12,522 nt of DNA from UBA1765 sp045615885 (GCA_045615885.1 JAZLFR010000024.1:1-12522), one strand, 5' to 3'; shown: positions 7,181-12,522, counted from the stretch's first letter. A program made the numbers and translations. Notes: a model not told the origin generated them from the letters alone.

Positions 7181-7411
7181 ATGAGCAAACTTATCAGCGA
7201 AGTCATCTATAAGATGATGAAACTACCCGGGGGTAAAAAATTCACGGCGGTCGTTATCCCCAAAGACAACAACGATGCCGATCTCTTCACATCAATCGTG
7301 GGGAACGAGGGGATTGTGCTGAACCGCCTCGAATCCATCATTCAATACTCTTCTGACAGCGAAAAGCAAATGGATGAAGCTGGGGATTTGGCAACTATGA
7401 TACAACCATAA
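7181..7411 (+). CDS. Hypothetical protein, probably cut short by a frameshift
   Basis: The 76-residue product (MSKLISEVIYKMMKLPGGKK...) is not one I recognise. A GAGGT Shine-Dalgarno (7173-7177) lies four bases before the ATG, and the first 66 residues read like a normal soluble protein. Around 7381 the reading quality changes: this frame stops at 7411, while another frame stays open and protein-like to 7530. One missing base near 7380 would join them into a protein of about 115 residues. The intrinsic terminator just downstream (7495) suggests the real gene ends about there. It lies at the left edge of the accessory region. It may be a recent pseudogene, a sequencing error or a genuinely short protein. 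Confidence 0.55.
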   Translation: MSKLISEVIYKMMKLPGGKKFTAVVIPKDNNDADLFTSIVGNEGIVLNRLESIIQYSSDSEKQMDEAGDLATMIQP

Positions 7412-7530
7412 GCAGCGACTACGTGGTCAAAACAGTCAGCACCTACACCGAAAAAATGATCAACAAAAATATTCAGTGTTCAAAAATTGAAGGGCTCCAG
7501 GTTTTACCTGGAGTTTTTTATCGAGCGTAA
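7381..7530 (+). pseudogene. Frameshifted continuation of the 7181 gene
   Basis: Read from 7381, the sequence gives WGFGNYDTTISSDYVVKTVS and then TYTEKMINKNIQCSKI before running into the terminator hairpin; the frame's stop is at 7528-7530. It has no start of its own and begins exactly where the upstream ORF loses protein-like character, so I read it as the 3' half of the same gene. The last residues are encoded by the terminator itself, so the true stop may have been lost as well. Confidence 0.45.
7495..7519 (+). terminator. Intrinsic terminator
   Basis: CTCCAGGT (7495-7502), loop TTT, ACCTGGAG (7506-7513), then six T's (7514-7519). This is a clear terminator for the 7181 gene, and it isolates the promoter at 7553 from upstream transcription. 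Confidence 0.88.
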
Positions 7531-7552
7531 TGTTGCAACATCAATTTTTTGC

Positions 7553-7581
7553 TTGCCAGTTATGTTTTCATGTACTATATT
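7553..7581 (+). promoter_or_regulatory. Promoter of the putative non-coding RNA
   Basis: TTGCCA (7553-7558), a 17-base spacer and TATATT (7576-7581). It has the same -35 word and spacing as the trp leader promoter at 5201, and no open reading frame with an SD follows it. Transcription should begin near 7588. Confidence 0.6.
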
Positions 7582-7587
7582 AGACCG

Positions 7588-7769
7588 ACCACAATTAGAG
7601 ATACGGGTTAAGCTGCCTGTTTCAGGAGAAGGATTTCGTAGTGATGTGCCGTGAACATCTAATGTGGGAGTGGGGGCCGTGTACGGTGAAAGGTCACGAG
7701 CATCAGCGTAAACAAGTCCGTGCCTCAACGAATTGCCATCCAGTGCAAACTGGGTGGCATATTTTGTTT
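7588..7769 (+). ncRNA. Putative structured non-coding RNA, about 180 nt
   Basis: The segment lies between a good promoter and a strong intrinsic terminator and lacks a convincing coding frame on either strand. It has several possible helices: CCTG-TTT-CAGG (7616-7626), GATGT/ACATC (7643-7647 with 7655-7659), GTGA/TCAC (7686-7689 with 7694-7697), and a long-range GTACGG/CCGTGC pairing (7681-7686 with 7718-7723) that competes with part of the previous one. It ends in an 11-bp hairpin with a GCAA loop. I do not recognise it as 6S, SRP, RNase P or tmRNA. It could be a regulatory RNA or a remnant of a mobile ribozyme-type element. Boundaries are inferred from the flanking signals. Confidence 0.45.
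7734..7769 (+). terminator. Intrinsic terminator of the putative RNA
   Basis: TGCCATCCAGT (7734-7744), GCAA tetraloop, ACTGGGTGGCA (7749-7759) gives an 11-bp stem with one G-U pair, followed by TATTTTGTTT. On the opposite strand there is no T-run, so it acts on the plus strand. Confidence 0.75.
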
Positions 7770-7850
7770 AATGCGTGCATGCTCGATTTCAGTTTCAGAT
7801 CGTCGAGACACCCCATAACATCTGTTGCATTTCGCCAAACGAAATTACAT

Positions 7851-7884
7851 CTTATAAGCGCTCTTTTTGAACCTAAGCAAAACC
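7851..7884 (+). repeat. Diverged copy of the 34-bp cassette repeat
   Basis: CTTATAAGCGCT, then CTTTTTGAACCTAAGCAAAA and CC, lines up end to end with the consensus, with changes mainly in the G-rich arms. It lies 11 bases beyond the 3' end of the minus-strand gene at 7896-8483, which is flanked on its other side by the copy at 8530. Confidence 0.6.
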
Positions 7885-7895
7885 TTGTCAATAGA

Positions 7896-8483
7896 TTAAT
7901 TCAACGCTTCATACATAGCAAGTTCATTCAGCGTGGAGTCAATCTGCTCCATCGTGGAACCCTTTACGCGGATAGTGACCATCACATCAACGGAATTGCG
8001 ATCCAGGTTCATGATCAGCTTAGCAAGGCGTTTACGACCTTCAGCGGACAAAGAATTTGGGTAGATGTCAATATCCTTGGATTCTTCAGACTGATAACCC
8101 TTGATAAGGATCGTATTCTGAATGGTATCGCGAAGCTTGCGCTGCATTTCGTACAGCTGTTCCATCGACGCATTACTGCTAGTCTGTCGGTGCGACGCCA
8201 CGATACCGTCAATCCACTTCTGGAAGCGTTCAACAGTGTACGGGTTATTGAGCTGATCAAATACGGGAAAGACATTTTCAGCACCATCTTCCTGGTACTT
8301 GATGGTAAATCCAGTAACATTCTTGCAAGATACCAAATCCACAAGCAAATCACCCGCCTCATTACGGATGCATTCGCTATGGGTCTTGTAATCAACCATA
8401 ACGATGTACTGTTTCGGAAGACCTGTAATTGCCTTGATAGCGTCTTCGGTAATCCACGGCGCTTTCTTGAAGAAATTAAACAT
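7896..8483 (-). CDS. Hypothetical protein, 195 aa
   Basis: I do not recognise a family. The protein starts MFNFFKKAPWITEDAIKAIT, has no signal peptide or membrane segment, and reads like a soluble mixed alpha/beta protein with a probable helical stretch around residues 100-120 (SNASMEQLYEMQRKLRDTIQ). It then continues VTIRVKGSTMEQIDSTLNEL near the C-terminus. Upstream of the ATG there is only a weak purine stretch (AAAAAGAGAA). I prefer this strand to the overlapping 292-codon plus-strand frame because its codon use and charge pattern look like real protein, while the plus frame looks like an antisense shadow. It is the only gene of the accessory region read leftward, and it sits exactly between two copies of the 34-bp repeat. 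Confidence 0.8.
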   Translation of the reverse strand: MFNFFKKAPWITEDAIKAITGLPKQYIVMVDYKTHSECIRNEAGDLLVDLVSCKNVTGFTIKYQEDGAENVFPVFDQLNNPYTVERFQKWIDGIVASHRQTSSNASMEQLYEMQRKLRDTIQNTILIKGYQSEESKDIDIYPNSLSAEGRKRLAKLIMNLDRNSVDVMVTIRVKGSTMEQIDSTLNELAMYEALN

Positions 8484-8529
8484 ATTGGTATTCTCTTTTT
8501 AGGTTCACCAATAATATAATTCTTTAAAT

Positions 8530-8553
8530 CTTATAGGGGTTCTTTTTTTGAAC
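8530..8553 (+). repeat. Cassette repeat copy A
   Basis: CTTATAGGGGTTC with a run of seven T's and GAAC. The 3' arm departs from the consensus after GAAC, but a second GAACCACCCCT at 8567-8577 can also pair with AGGGGTTC, giving a longer alternative stem. It lies 46 bases upstream of the divergent gene 7896-8483 and 80 bases before small ORF 8633. Confidence 0.75.
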
Positions 8554-8632
8554 GATGCAATATTTTGAACCACCCCTGTTCACAGATAAAGTCCCAAAGA
8601 AAGCCTAAGAGCCATAACAGGGCGCCGCAGTC

Positions 8633-8773
8633 ATGGCCAAATCAGAAATCGTCGCCGACCTTCTGAAAACGAACCAGCAGCTAGTTTTAGGCACTACATT
8701 TCTAAAAAAAAACAACATTCGGGCGTTTTTATGTATTCAAGCAGGCTTTCCTTTTTTGCAAACCATGATATAA
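8633..8773 (+). CDS. Small ORF related to the one at 10221
   Basis: A 46-codon ORF begins MAKSEIVADLLKTNQQLVLG. Its first 20 residues match the 24-residue ORF at 10221 (MTESKIIAELLKMYQQLVSG) at 12 of 20 positions by my count, and the DNA at about 48 of 60. Both follow a copy of the same repeat. After residue 20 the similarity ends and the sequence becomes low-complexity (FLKKNN...), so this may be a truncated or run-on copy. No clear SD is present. It could be a tiny protein, a leader peptide, or the 5' remnant of a longer duplicated gene. Confidence 0.35.
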   Translation: MAKSEIVADLLKTNQQLVLGTTFLKKNNIRAFLCIQAGFPFLQTMI

Positions 8774-8826
8774 AAAAGAGAGGAGGATATTTTTACTTCT
8801 TATAGTTTTTTACCCGAGGGTACTTA

Positions 8827-9477
8827 ATGAAAAACTTTGTAATTGCATTCGTCTTGCTTCTCGGCACAATGGCAATGGCAGCAACTGGCAACTTTATTAG
8901 CGGAACAGGTGTTGTCATTAACAGGAATTACATTGTTACAGCAAGCCATATTGTACATGAGCATCCCTACACCTGCATGTACGACGCGGCTACCGGCGAA
9001 TGCCACCCAGTGAAAGTTATTGCAGACGAACCTGATGCCGACATGGCCATTGTTCGCCTTGGCACCAATAGAGGTTCCCGCCGTCTTGGCGCCTGCGCTG
9101 TTGTCGAAGATGAGGTTCCCGTTGGTACCAAGGTATATACTTACGGATATCCAAGCCCATTCACTAGAAACAATTTTGACCAACATCGCTACGAATCTCG
9201 CATAAAGGCTTTGGACAATTATTTTGGAGATGATCGCATGTATAGAATTAGCGTCCAACTTACCGAAGGTTATTCCGGCGGCCCCAGCTTTGATGAGTAT
9301 GGACGCGTGATTGGCATTTCCCGGTCATATTCGTTAATTGAAGATAATGTCAGCAACATTGTCAAGTCTAGCGTAATCGCCGAGTTCCTTGATGATTACG
9401 GAATCGGCATTTATCCAACAACAAAAAACATGAGCAAGTGTACGGTAATGCTTGTTAACTCCGAAAGGAAATTTTAA
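8827..9477 (+). CDS. Secreted trypsin-like serine protease
   Basis: The 216-residue protein has a signal peptide (MKNFVIAFVLLLGTMAMA, cleavage likely after residue 18) and a chymotrypsin-fold protease domain. The catalytic triad is visible: His41 in YIVTASHIV, Asp72 in DADMAIVRL and Ser150 in EGYSGGPSF, with the expected order and spacing. The GYSGGP motif and the short length resemble the small bacterial trypsin-like (S1/S46-type) proteases found in HtrA-like proteins, but there is no PDZ domain. Cys50 and Cys59 could form a disulphide. GAGGG lies six bases before the ATG; a stronger AGGAGG at 8781 has no start codon near it. It follows small ORF 8633, and a membrane-protein gene follows 81 bases on. 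Substrate is unknown. Confidence 0.88.
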   Translation: MKNFVIAFVLLLGTMAMAATGNFISGTGVVINRNYIVTASHIVHEHPYTCMYDAATGECHPVKVIADEPDADMAIVRLGTNRGSRRLGACAVVEDEVPVGTKVYTYGYPSPFTRNNFDQHRYESRIKALDNYFGDDRMYRISVQLTEGYSGGPSFDEYGRVIGISRSYSLIEDNVSNIVKSSVIAEFLDDYGIGIYPTTKNMSKCTVMLVNSERKF

Positions 9478-9558
9478 CCAAAAAAAATCGAGACTTTGCA
9501 GACATTGCATTCCTGAGCAGTCGCCGGGCAGATCGGCAGTGGTTATATTTACTATGGT

Positions 9559-10149
9559 ATGAAAAAACAAGTTATTAAAGATCCTTTTGTCATCGCCTAT
9601 GCTGTGGTGATTGCGGTTTGTTGCGTAATCTGTCTTGCTACAACTTTGAAAATTCATTCCTTGCCAGAACTTGGGTATGTAATCAACGACGACTTTTTGA
9701 AGTTGCTAGTCCAGTACGAAAATTACGAAATCATCCAAGAAGCCTCAGCAGTACTCGCCTTCTTCTTTGGAGTGGCCATAGGCCTTTACATTGCTCTTAA
9801 ATACATGTTTCCAAAATTTGAAGAAAAACGCAAAAAATTTAATTTGGCTTGTTCGCTCGTTGTGTTTCCTATTTTAGGTCTTTTTGCGTCCATCGCCCCT
9901 AACCTGGATTTCCCCACAAGGCTAAAGGCGGAGCCTAAACTCCAAAAGGAATTTGTTGTCTATAAGTACGAATCCCATGGAACAAAAAGTGGTTTCTCAT
10001 ACCATTTGCAATTTAACAGCGGTTCGTCATTTAGGGTGAGTTTTAAAGAATATAGAGCCGCTTTTAAAGGACAAAAATTTTATACGGTTTACCAGGGAAA
10101 TATTTTGATCCAAATTTTTCCGATTTATAGGTATCGCTTAGCAGAATAA
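9559..10149 (+). CDS. Hypothetical membrane protein with three TM segments
   Basis: The 196-residue protein has hydrophobic segments at about 11-30, 62-82 and 94-113. A lysine-rich loop (KFEEKRKKF, 86-94) places the second turn in the cytoplasm, so the C-terminal 80 residues would be periplasmic. That domain is rich in aromatic residues and predicted strands (FSYHLQFNSGSSFRVSF, KFYTVYQGNILIQIFPIY) and I do not recognise it. No SD is visible before the ATG, but TATATT lies ten bases upstream (9544-9549), so the start may be leaderless. An out-of-frame ATG at 9554 is unlikely. It ends 20 bases before repeat copy B. It may work with the upstream protease, but only adjacency supports that. Confidence 0.7.
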   Translation: MKKQVIKDPFVIAYAVVIAVCCVICLATTLKIHSLPELGYVINDDFLKLLVQYENYEIIQEASAVLAFFFGVAIGLYIALKYMFPKFEEKRKKFNLACSLVVFPILGLFASIAPNLDFPTRLKAEPKLQKEFVVYKYESHGTKSGFSYHLQFNSGSSFRVSFKEYRAAFKGQKFYTVYQGNILIQIFPIYRYRLAE

Positions 10150-10169
10150 GACTAGGGATTTGTATTGAA

Positions 10170-10203
10170 CTTATAGGGGTTCTTTTTGAACCCGGAGAAA
10201 ACC
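10170..10203 (+). repeat. Cassette repeat copy B
   Basis: CTTATAGGGGTTC, five T's, then GAACCCGGAGAAAACC: a complete copy, one base off the commonest form. It lies between the stop of the membrane-protein gene and the 24-residue ORF, which starts 17 bases after it. Confidence 0.85.
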
Positions 10204-10220
10204 GAATAGTCAACAAGAAC

Positions 10221-10295
10221 ATGACCGAATCCAAAATCATCGCTGAACTTCTGAAAATGTACCAGCAGCTTGTTTCTGGCAATAAAATCAGCTAA
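10221..10295 (+). CDS. Small ORF (24 aa) related to the one at 8633
   Basis: The ORF encodes MTESKIIAELLKMYQQLVSG plus NKIS and stops. It is the closer-to-complete member of the pair with 8633, and its compact length directly after the repeat suggests the conserved part may be the whole peptide. It would form one amphipathic helix. An imperfect SD (CAACAAGAAC) precedes it. The ATPase gene starts 115 bases downstream behind its own AT-rich promoter region. Confidence 0.4.
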   Translation: MTESKIIAELLKMYQQLVSGNKIS

Positions 10296-10347
10296 TTCTA
10301 TTAAAATTTTCCAAAAATCTAAAAATATCTAAATTTTAGAAATTATT

Positions 10348-10386
10348 TTGACAAAATATTTCCAAAATAACAAAATTTTGTATATT
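10348..10386 (+). promoter_or_regulatory. AT-rich promoter region of the ATPase gene
   Basis: TTGACA (10348-10353) is followed after 17 bases by CAAAAT. Alternatively TTTCCA (10359) is followed after 16 bases by TATATT (10381-10386), which matches the -10 seen elsewhere in the window. Either would start transcription shortly before the SD AAAAGG. The stretch 10296-10400 is strikingly AT-rich and holds no gene. Confidence 0.45.
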
Positions 10387-10410
10387 TTAGAAACAAAGAA
10401 AAGGCTAAGC

Positions 10411-11643
10411 ATGAACTTAACAAGAACTCGCTATTTGGAGCAAATCCGCCCATTTTATGAATCAGACCTGATCAAGGTCTTGACGGGAGTTCGTCGTTCC
10501 GGGAAATCGGTTCTGTTAAATTCCATCAAAAGCGAATTGCAGCAACAGGGCGTTCCAGGGAGCAGGATCGTTTCAATTAATCTCGAAGATCTTGATTTTT
10601 CATACATTCAGACAGCGAACGACCTGGACAAGGAAATCAAGAGCCGCATACAGGGGAACGAAAAGCACTACATCTTTTTGGACGAAATTCAGCACGTCGA
10701 AAACTTCGAAAAAGCGTTGGCCTCGCTCCGTGCAAAACTCAACGCCTCCATCTTCGTCACCGGAAGCAATTCAAGGCTACTCTCTGGCGAACTTGCCACA
10801 CTACTCACGGGACGCACAGTTGAATTTGAGATTTTCCCGTTCTCTTTCATCGAGATGAAGGAATACTTTGAACTGAACGGAAGAAAATTTTCCGAGGATT
10901 TGATTTACGACTACATCAAGTGGGGCGGTTTCCCGGTGCGCTTCGATTTTTATGAAGAAGAATCTACGAGGCGCTATCTCGAAAATCTGTACACAGGCAT
11001 TGTCGGGAACGACCTTCTAAAAACAGGCGGGAACGTTCAAAAGAAACAGCTCCTAGACATTTCCCTTTATATTCTGGCAAACGCAGGGCGGGATTTTTCT
11101 GCGGAAAGTATCGCGGAAACCTACAATGCAGAACATGCCACCAAAGGCAAAAAAACAATAACCTCGAAAACAGTTTGTAATTACCTGGATCGATTGGAAA
11201 GAGCCTTTTTAATCCACAAGGTCAAGCGCTTTGATATTTTCGGAAAGCGAGCTTTAAAGTCGAAGGGAAAATTCTACGCAGTCGATACCGGCCTTAGAAT
11301 CATTCAAACGAATTCCGTTATTTTCGAAGACACATTCTTTTTGGAGAACATCGTTTACAACGAACTCCGCCAAAGAGGCTACACAGTCTATATTGGAAAG
11401 ACATACAAGGGCGAAGTGGATTTCATCGCCATCAGGAACGGCAAGAAATGCTTTATCCAGGTAGCCTATCTGTTGGCAAGTGAAAGCACAATTCAACGCG
11501 AATTCGGCGCGTTCAGCCCGATTCGCGATGCTTCCCCAAAATATGTCATCTCTTTGGACAAAGTCAACATGAGCCGAAACGGAATCGCACACATCAACCT
11601 TGTTGATTTTCTGTTGCAAAAACAGGACTTGCAGTTGACTTAG
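10411..11643 (+). CDS. AAA ATPase with DUF4143 domain
   Basis: The 410-residue cytoplasmic protein belongs to the large AAA_14/DUF4143 group of P-loop ATPases, common in mobile and accessory DNA. Walker A is GVRRSGKS (26-33), Walker B YIFLDE (87-92), a sensor-like TGSNS is at 117-121, and the GR of LLTGRTVEFEIFPFSF (131-146) is the conserved arginine region. A winged-helix-like segment follows (about 228-300). The C-terminal DUF4143 part has GEVDFIAIRNGKKCFIQVAY (334-353), a PD-(D/E)XK-like fold motif in which the usual catalytic E-x-K reads Q-V-A, so nuclease activity is doubtful. ATG 10411 is chosen over an upstream TTG (10348) because AAAAGG lies seven bases before it and the family starts at about this point. 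Cellular role is not established for the family. It fills the interval between repeat copies B and C. Confidence 0.92.
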   Translation: MNLTRTRYLEQIRPFYESDLIKVLTGVRRSGKSVLLNSIKSELQQQGVPGSRIVSINLEDLDFSYIQTANDLDKEIKSRIQGNEKHYIFLDEIQHVENFEKALASLRAKLNASIFVTGSNSRLLSGELATLLTGRTVEFEIFPFSFIEMKEYFELNGRKFSEDLIYDYIKWGGFPVRFDFYEEESTRRYLENLYTGIVGNDLLKTGGNVQKKQLLDISLYILANAGRDFSAESIAETYNAEHATKGKKTITSKTVCNYLDRLERAFLIHKVKRFDIFGKRALKSKGKFYAVDTGLRIIQTNSVIFEDTFFLENIVYNELRQRGYTVYIGKTYKGEVDFIAIRNGKKCFIQVAYLLASESTIQREFGAFSPIRDASPKYVISLDKVNMSRNGIAHINLVDFLLQKQDLQLT

Positions 11644-11664
11644 TTGGCTAAAACGAACATCAGC

Positions 11665-11706
11665 CTATTGAAAATTTTTGCATAAATCCGCAATTTTTCG
11701 CAATAG
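11665..11706 (+). terminator. Possible terminator of the ATPase gene
   Basis: CTATTG (11665-11670) pairs with CAATAG (11701-11706), with further imperfect AT-rich pairing inside (GAAAATTTTTGC against GCAATTTTTCG). It begins 21 bases after the stop. No clean T-run follows. Its 5' arm closely resembles that of the trpCF hairpin at 7090. Confidence 0.4.
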
Positions 11707-11733
11707 ACTTAACAATCGCGCCTATTTTTCCAT

Positions 11734-11765
11734 CTTATAGGGGTTCTTTTGAACCCGGGGAAAAC
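11734..11765 (+). repeat. Cassette repeat copy C
   Basis: CTTATAGGGGTTC, four T's, GAACCCGGGGAAAAC. The core hairpin GGGTTC/GAACCC is perfect. It lies 90 bases after the ATPase stop and 79 bases before the next small gene. The T-run length (four here, five in B and D, seven in A) varies between copies. Confidence 0.85.
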
Positions 11766-11844
11766 AATACAACTCCCTAGATCTTGTCAAAGCTCTCAAT
11801 ACCATAAATATAGCGGGAGCAACAACTTTTACAGGAGATTATAT

Positions 11845-12045
11845 ATGCCTATCCATACCGATACCGATATCCAGAACTACAACAAGCTCTATGACGATGA
11901 ACCCATGATCCCTCTGCAGTCGCTTCTCAAAAACGAAATCTGCATCCCCGAACACCTCGTCCCGTCCGTCAAGATGCTTGAAGAGACCGCTAATGACGGT
12001 ACCATCAAGTTCATCACCGAAATCCTCAAGGACATCGCACCATAG
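11845..12045 (+). CDS. Small hypothetical protein, 66 aa
   Basis: The product starts MPIHTDTDIQNYNKLYDDEP and ends with a helical stretch (HLVPSVKMLEETANDGTIKF). It is acidic and soluble, and I do not recognise it. AGGAG lies eight bases before the ATG at 11845, which is why I prefer it to an in-frame TTG at 11749 inside the repeat. Its TAG stop is the first part of the SD of the next gene, so the two are translationally coupled. Such tiny pairs are common in toxin-antitoxin or phage-derived modules, but nothing in the sequence shows that function. Confidence 0.65.
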   Translation: MPIHTDTDIQNYNKLYDDEPMIPLQSLLKNEICIPEHLVPSVKMLEETANDGTIKFITEILKDIAP

Positions 12046-12055
12046 GAGGTTTACT

Positions 12056-12268
12056 ATGTTGTTCATCGCAACCATACTCGCCGCCATCGCCTTGGCACAG
12101 GCCGAACTAGTACCCGTACAGTTCTCCAACAAGAACATACAGGTGTACATGGCTTCCGAACCTTCCACGGTATCACAGCTCTCTACTATCCCAGTCCTGA
12201 TCAACGGAAAACCCACTTGCGCTTACATGGGGTCTTACCAAACCAAATCTTATAGGGGTTCTTTTTGA
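12056..12268 (+). CDS. Small hypothetical protein, 3' end formed by the repeat
   Basis: A 70-codon ORF starts MLFIATILAAIALAQAELVP, a plausible signal peptide or single membrane anchor, and continues QFSNKNIQVYMASEPSTVS. A perfect SD, TAGGAGGT (12043-12050), overlaps the stop of the upstream gene. The last six or so codons (SYRGSF and stop) are supplied by repeat copy D, so the gene may have lost its original 3' end when the repeat or the DNA behind it arrived. I do not recognise the protein. Confidence 0.55.
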   Translation: MLFIATILAAIALAQAELVPVQFSNKNIQVYMASEPSTVSQLSTIPVLINGKPTCAYMGSYQTKSYRGSF

Positions 12269-12280
12269 ACCAGGGAAAAC
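12249..12280 (+). repeat. Cassette repeat copy D
   Basis: CTTATAGGGGTTC, five T's, GAACCAGGGAAAAC. It marks a sharp junction: to the left the sequence is GC-rich coding sequence of the small gene pair, and to the right it turns AT-rich with different codon use (gene fragment and GNAT gene). Confidence 0.85.
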
Positions 12281-12368
12281 TGAAGAATTTGAATTAAGCC
12301 AGGATGTTGTTTCTGTATCAATTGAAGAGATTGATAAGGATAAATGGTCAGAGATTATTGTAGATTAA
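12249..12368 (+). pseudogene. 3' remnant of an unknown gene
   Basis: From the repeat to a TAA at 12366 one frame reads as protein, including KTEEFELSQDVVSVSIEE and IDKDKWSEIIVD, with AT-rich codons like those of the following gene. The frame is open back to 12201 but has no start codon with an SD, so it looks like the end of a gene whose 5' part is missing on the far side of the repeat. The residues within the repeat (LIGVLFEPG) may not be original. Confidence 0.4.
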
Positions 12369-12410
12369 CAGATAAATTCCGATTTTTAGTGTTAGAAGGG
12401 AAATTGTAAA

Positions 12411-12522
12411 ATGAGTATAGAATATAAAGAAATTCACGAATTTGAAGCTGAACAATTGAAGGACTTATTTCTTTCTGTTGAATGGTCATCAGGTCATTAT
12501 CCAGATAAGTTAGTAGTAGCAA
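12411..12522 (+). CDS. GNAT family N-acetyltransferase (5' part, runs off the window)
   Basis: Only the first 37 residues are present: MSIEYKEIHEFEAEQLKDLF, then LSVEWSSGHYPDKLVVA. The pattern L-F-L-S-V-x-W-x-S-x-x-Y-P-x-K-L is typical of the N-terminus of a common group of small GNAT acetyltransferases that transfer acetyl from acetyl-CoA to an amine. The acetyl-CoA-binding part lies outside the window, so substrate cannot be guessed. GAAGGG about ten bases before the ATG is an acceptable SD. Codon use is AT-rich compared with the core genes, which suggests recent transfer. Confidence 0.75.
   Translation, partial: MSIEYKEIHEFEAEQLKDLFLSVEWSSGHYPDKLVVA

Noticed and set aside
7671..7705. Resemblance of GCCGTGTACGGTGAAAG to group II intron domain V
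   Set aside because: The 3' half needed to close the domain V helix (a strand complementary to GCCGT) is not where it should be, no AGC triad is paired, and no reverse transcriptase gene is present. A decayed fragment cannot be excluded.
7641..8519. 292-codon plus-strand ORF
   Set aside because: It overlaps the minus-strand gene 7896-8483 almost entirely, is rich in His, Arg and Ile in an antisense-like way, and starts inside the putative RNA without an SD.
10348..10410. TTG start for the ATPase gene
   Set aside because: This stretch is AT-rich promoter sequence, and ATG 10411 has an SD and the normal family N-terminus.
11749..11844. TTG start for the 66-residue gene
   Set aside because: It would begin inside the repeat hairpin, while ATG 11845 has a good SD.
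8530..12280. The 34-bp repeats as integron attC sites
   Set aside because: No GTTRRRY/RYYYAAC core pair in the right layout, and no integron integrase in the window.
12249..12280. Repeat as a conserved coding motif (LIGVLFEPG)
   Set aside because: The T-run differs in length between copies (4, 5 and 7), which breaks the frame, and no start codon precedes it. Conservation looks like DNA or RNA structure.

Overview
The window looks like chromosome of a Fibrobacter species (Fibrobacterota). The best evidence is the secreted beta-glucanase gene at 3949-5061 (minus). Its GH16 domain has the circularly permuted order known from Fibrobacter succinogenes lichenase, with the usual N-terminal strand segment at the C-terminus. 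It also carries the poly-serine/acidic linker common in Fibrobacter secreted proteins. These assignments come from reading the sequence; no search was run.

Layout. (1) 1-401: a non-coding stretch of short repeated words and mini-hairpins. (2) 402-3873: a two-gene glycosyltransferase operon, made of a GT-C membrane enzyme with a C-terminal NPCBM-like domain and a GT2 polyprenyl-phosphate glycosyltransferase that could make its lipid-linked donor. It ends at a bidirectional terminator shared with the convergent glucanase gene. (3) 5062-5391: a divergent control region with a complete tryptophan attenuator: promoter, 16-residue leader peptide with three consecutive Trp codons, and mutually exclusive antiterminator and terminator. 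(4) 5392-7074: a fused trpC-trpF gene with a palindromic 'CHCEERSDAAIQ' repeat inserted in frame in the TrpF half, ending at its own terminator.

(5) From about 7090 to the end the window becomes accessory. Small unknown genes, a broken gene, a trypsin-like protease, a small membrane protein, an AAA/DUF4143 ATPase, a pair of tiny coupled genes and a GNAT acetyltransferase start lie among copies of a roughly 34-bp hairpin repeat (CTTATAGGGGTTC, T-rich loop, GAACCCGGGGAAAAC). There are four clear copies (8530, 10170, 11734, 12249), one diverged copy (7851) and one partial copy (7138). They divide the region into cassettes of about 0.5-1.7 kb, and two copies are followed by related tiny ORFs. A promoter/terminator-bounded, structure-rich segment at 7553-7769 looks like a non-coding RNA gene of about 180 nt.

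In function, the left half is core metabolism and envelope glycosylation with clear regulation. The right half looks like a repeat-delimited accessory array with no visible recombinase, and it is the best candidate here for an undescribed system.
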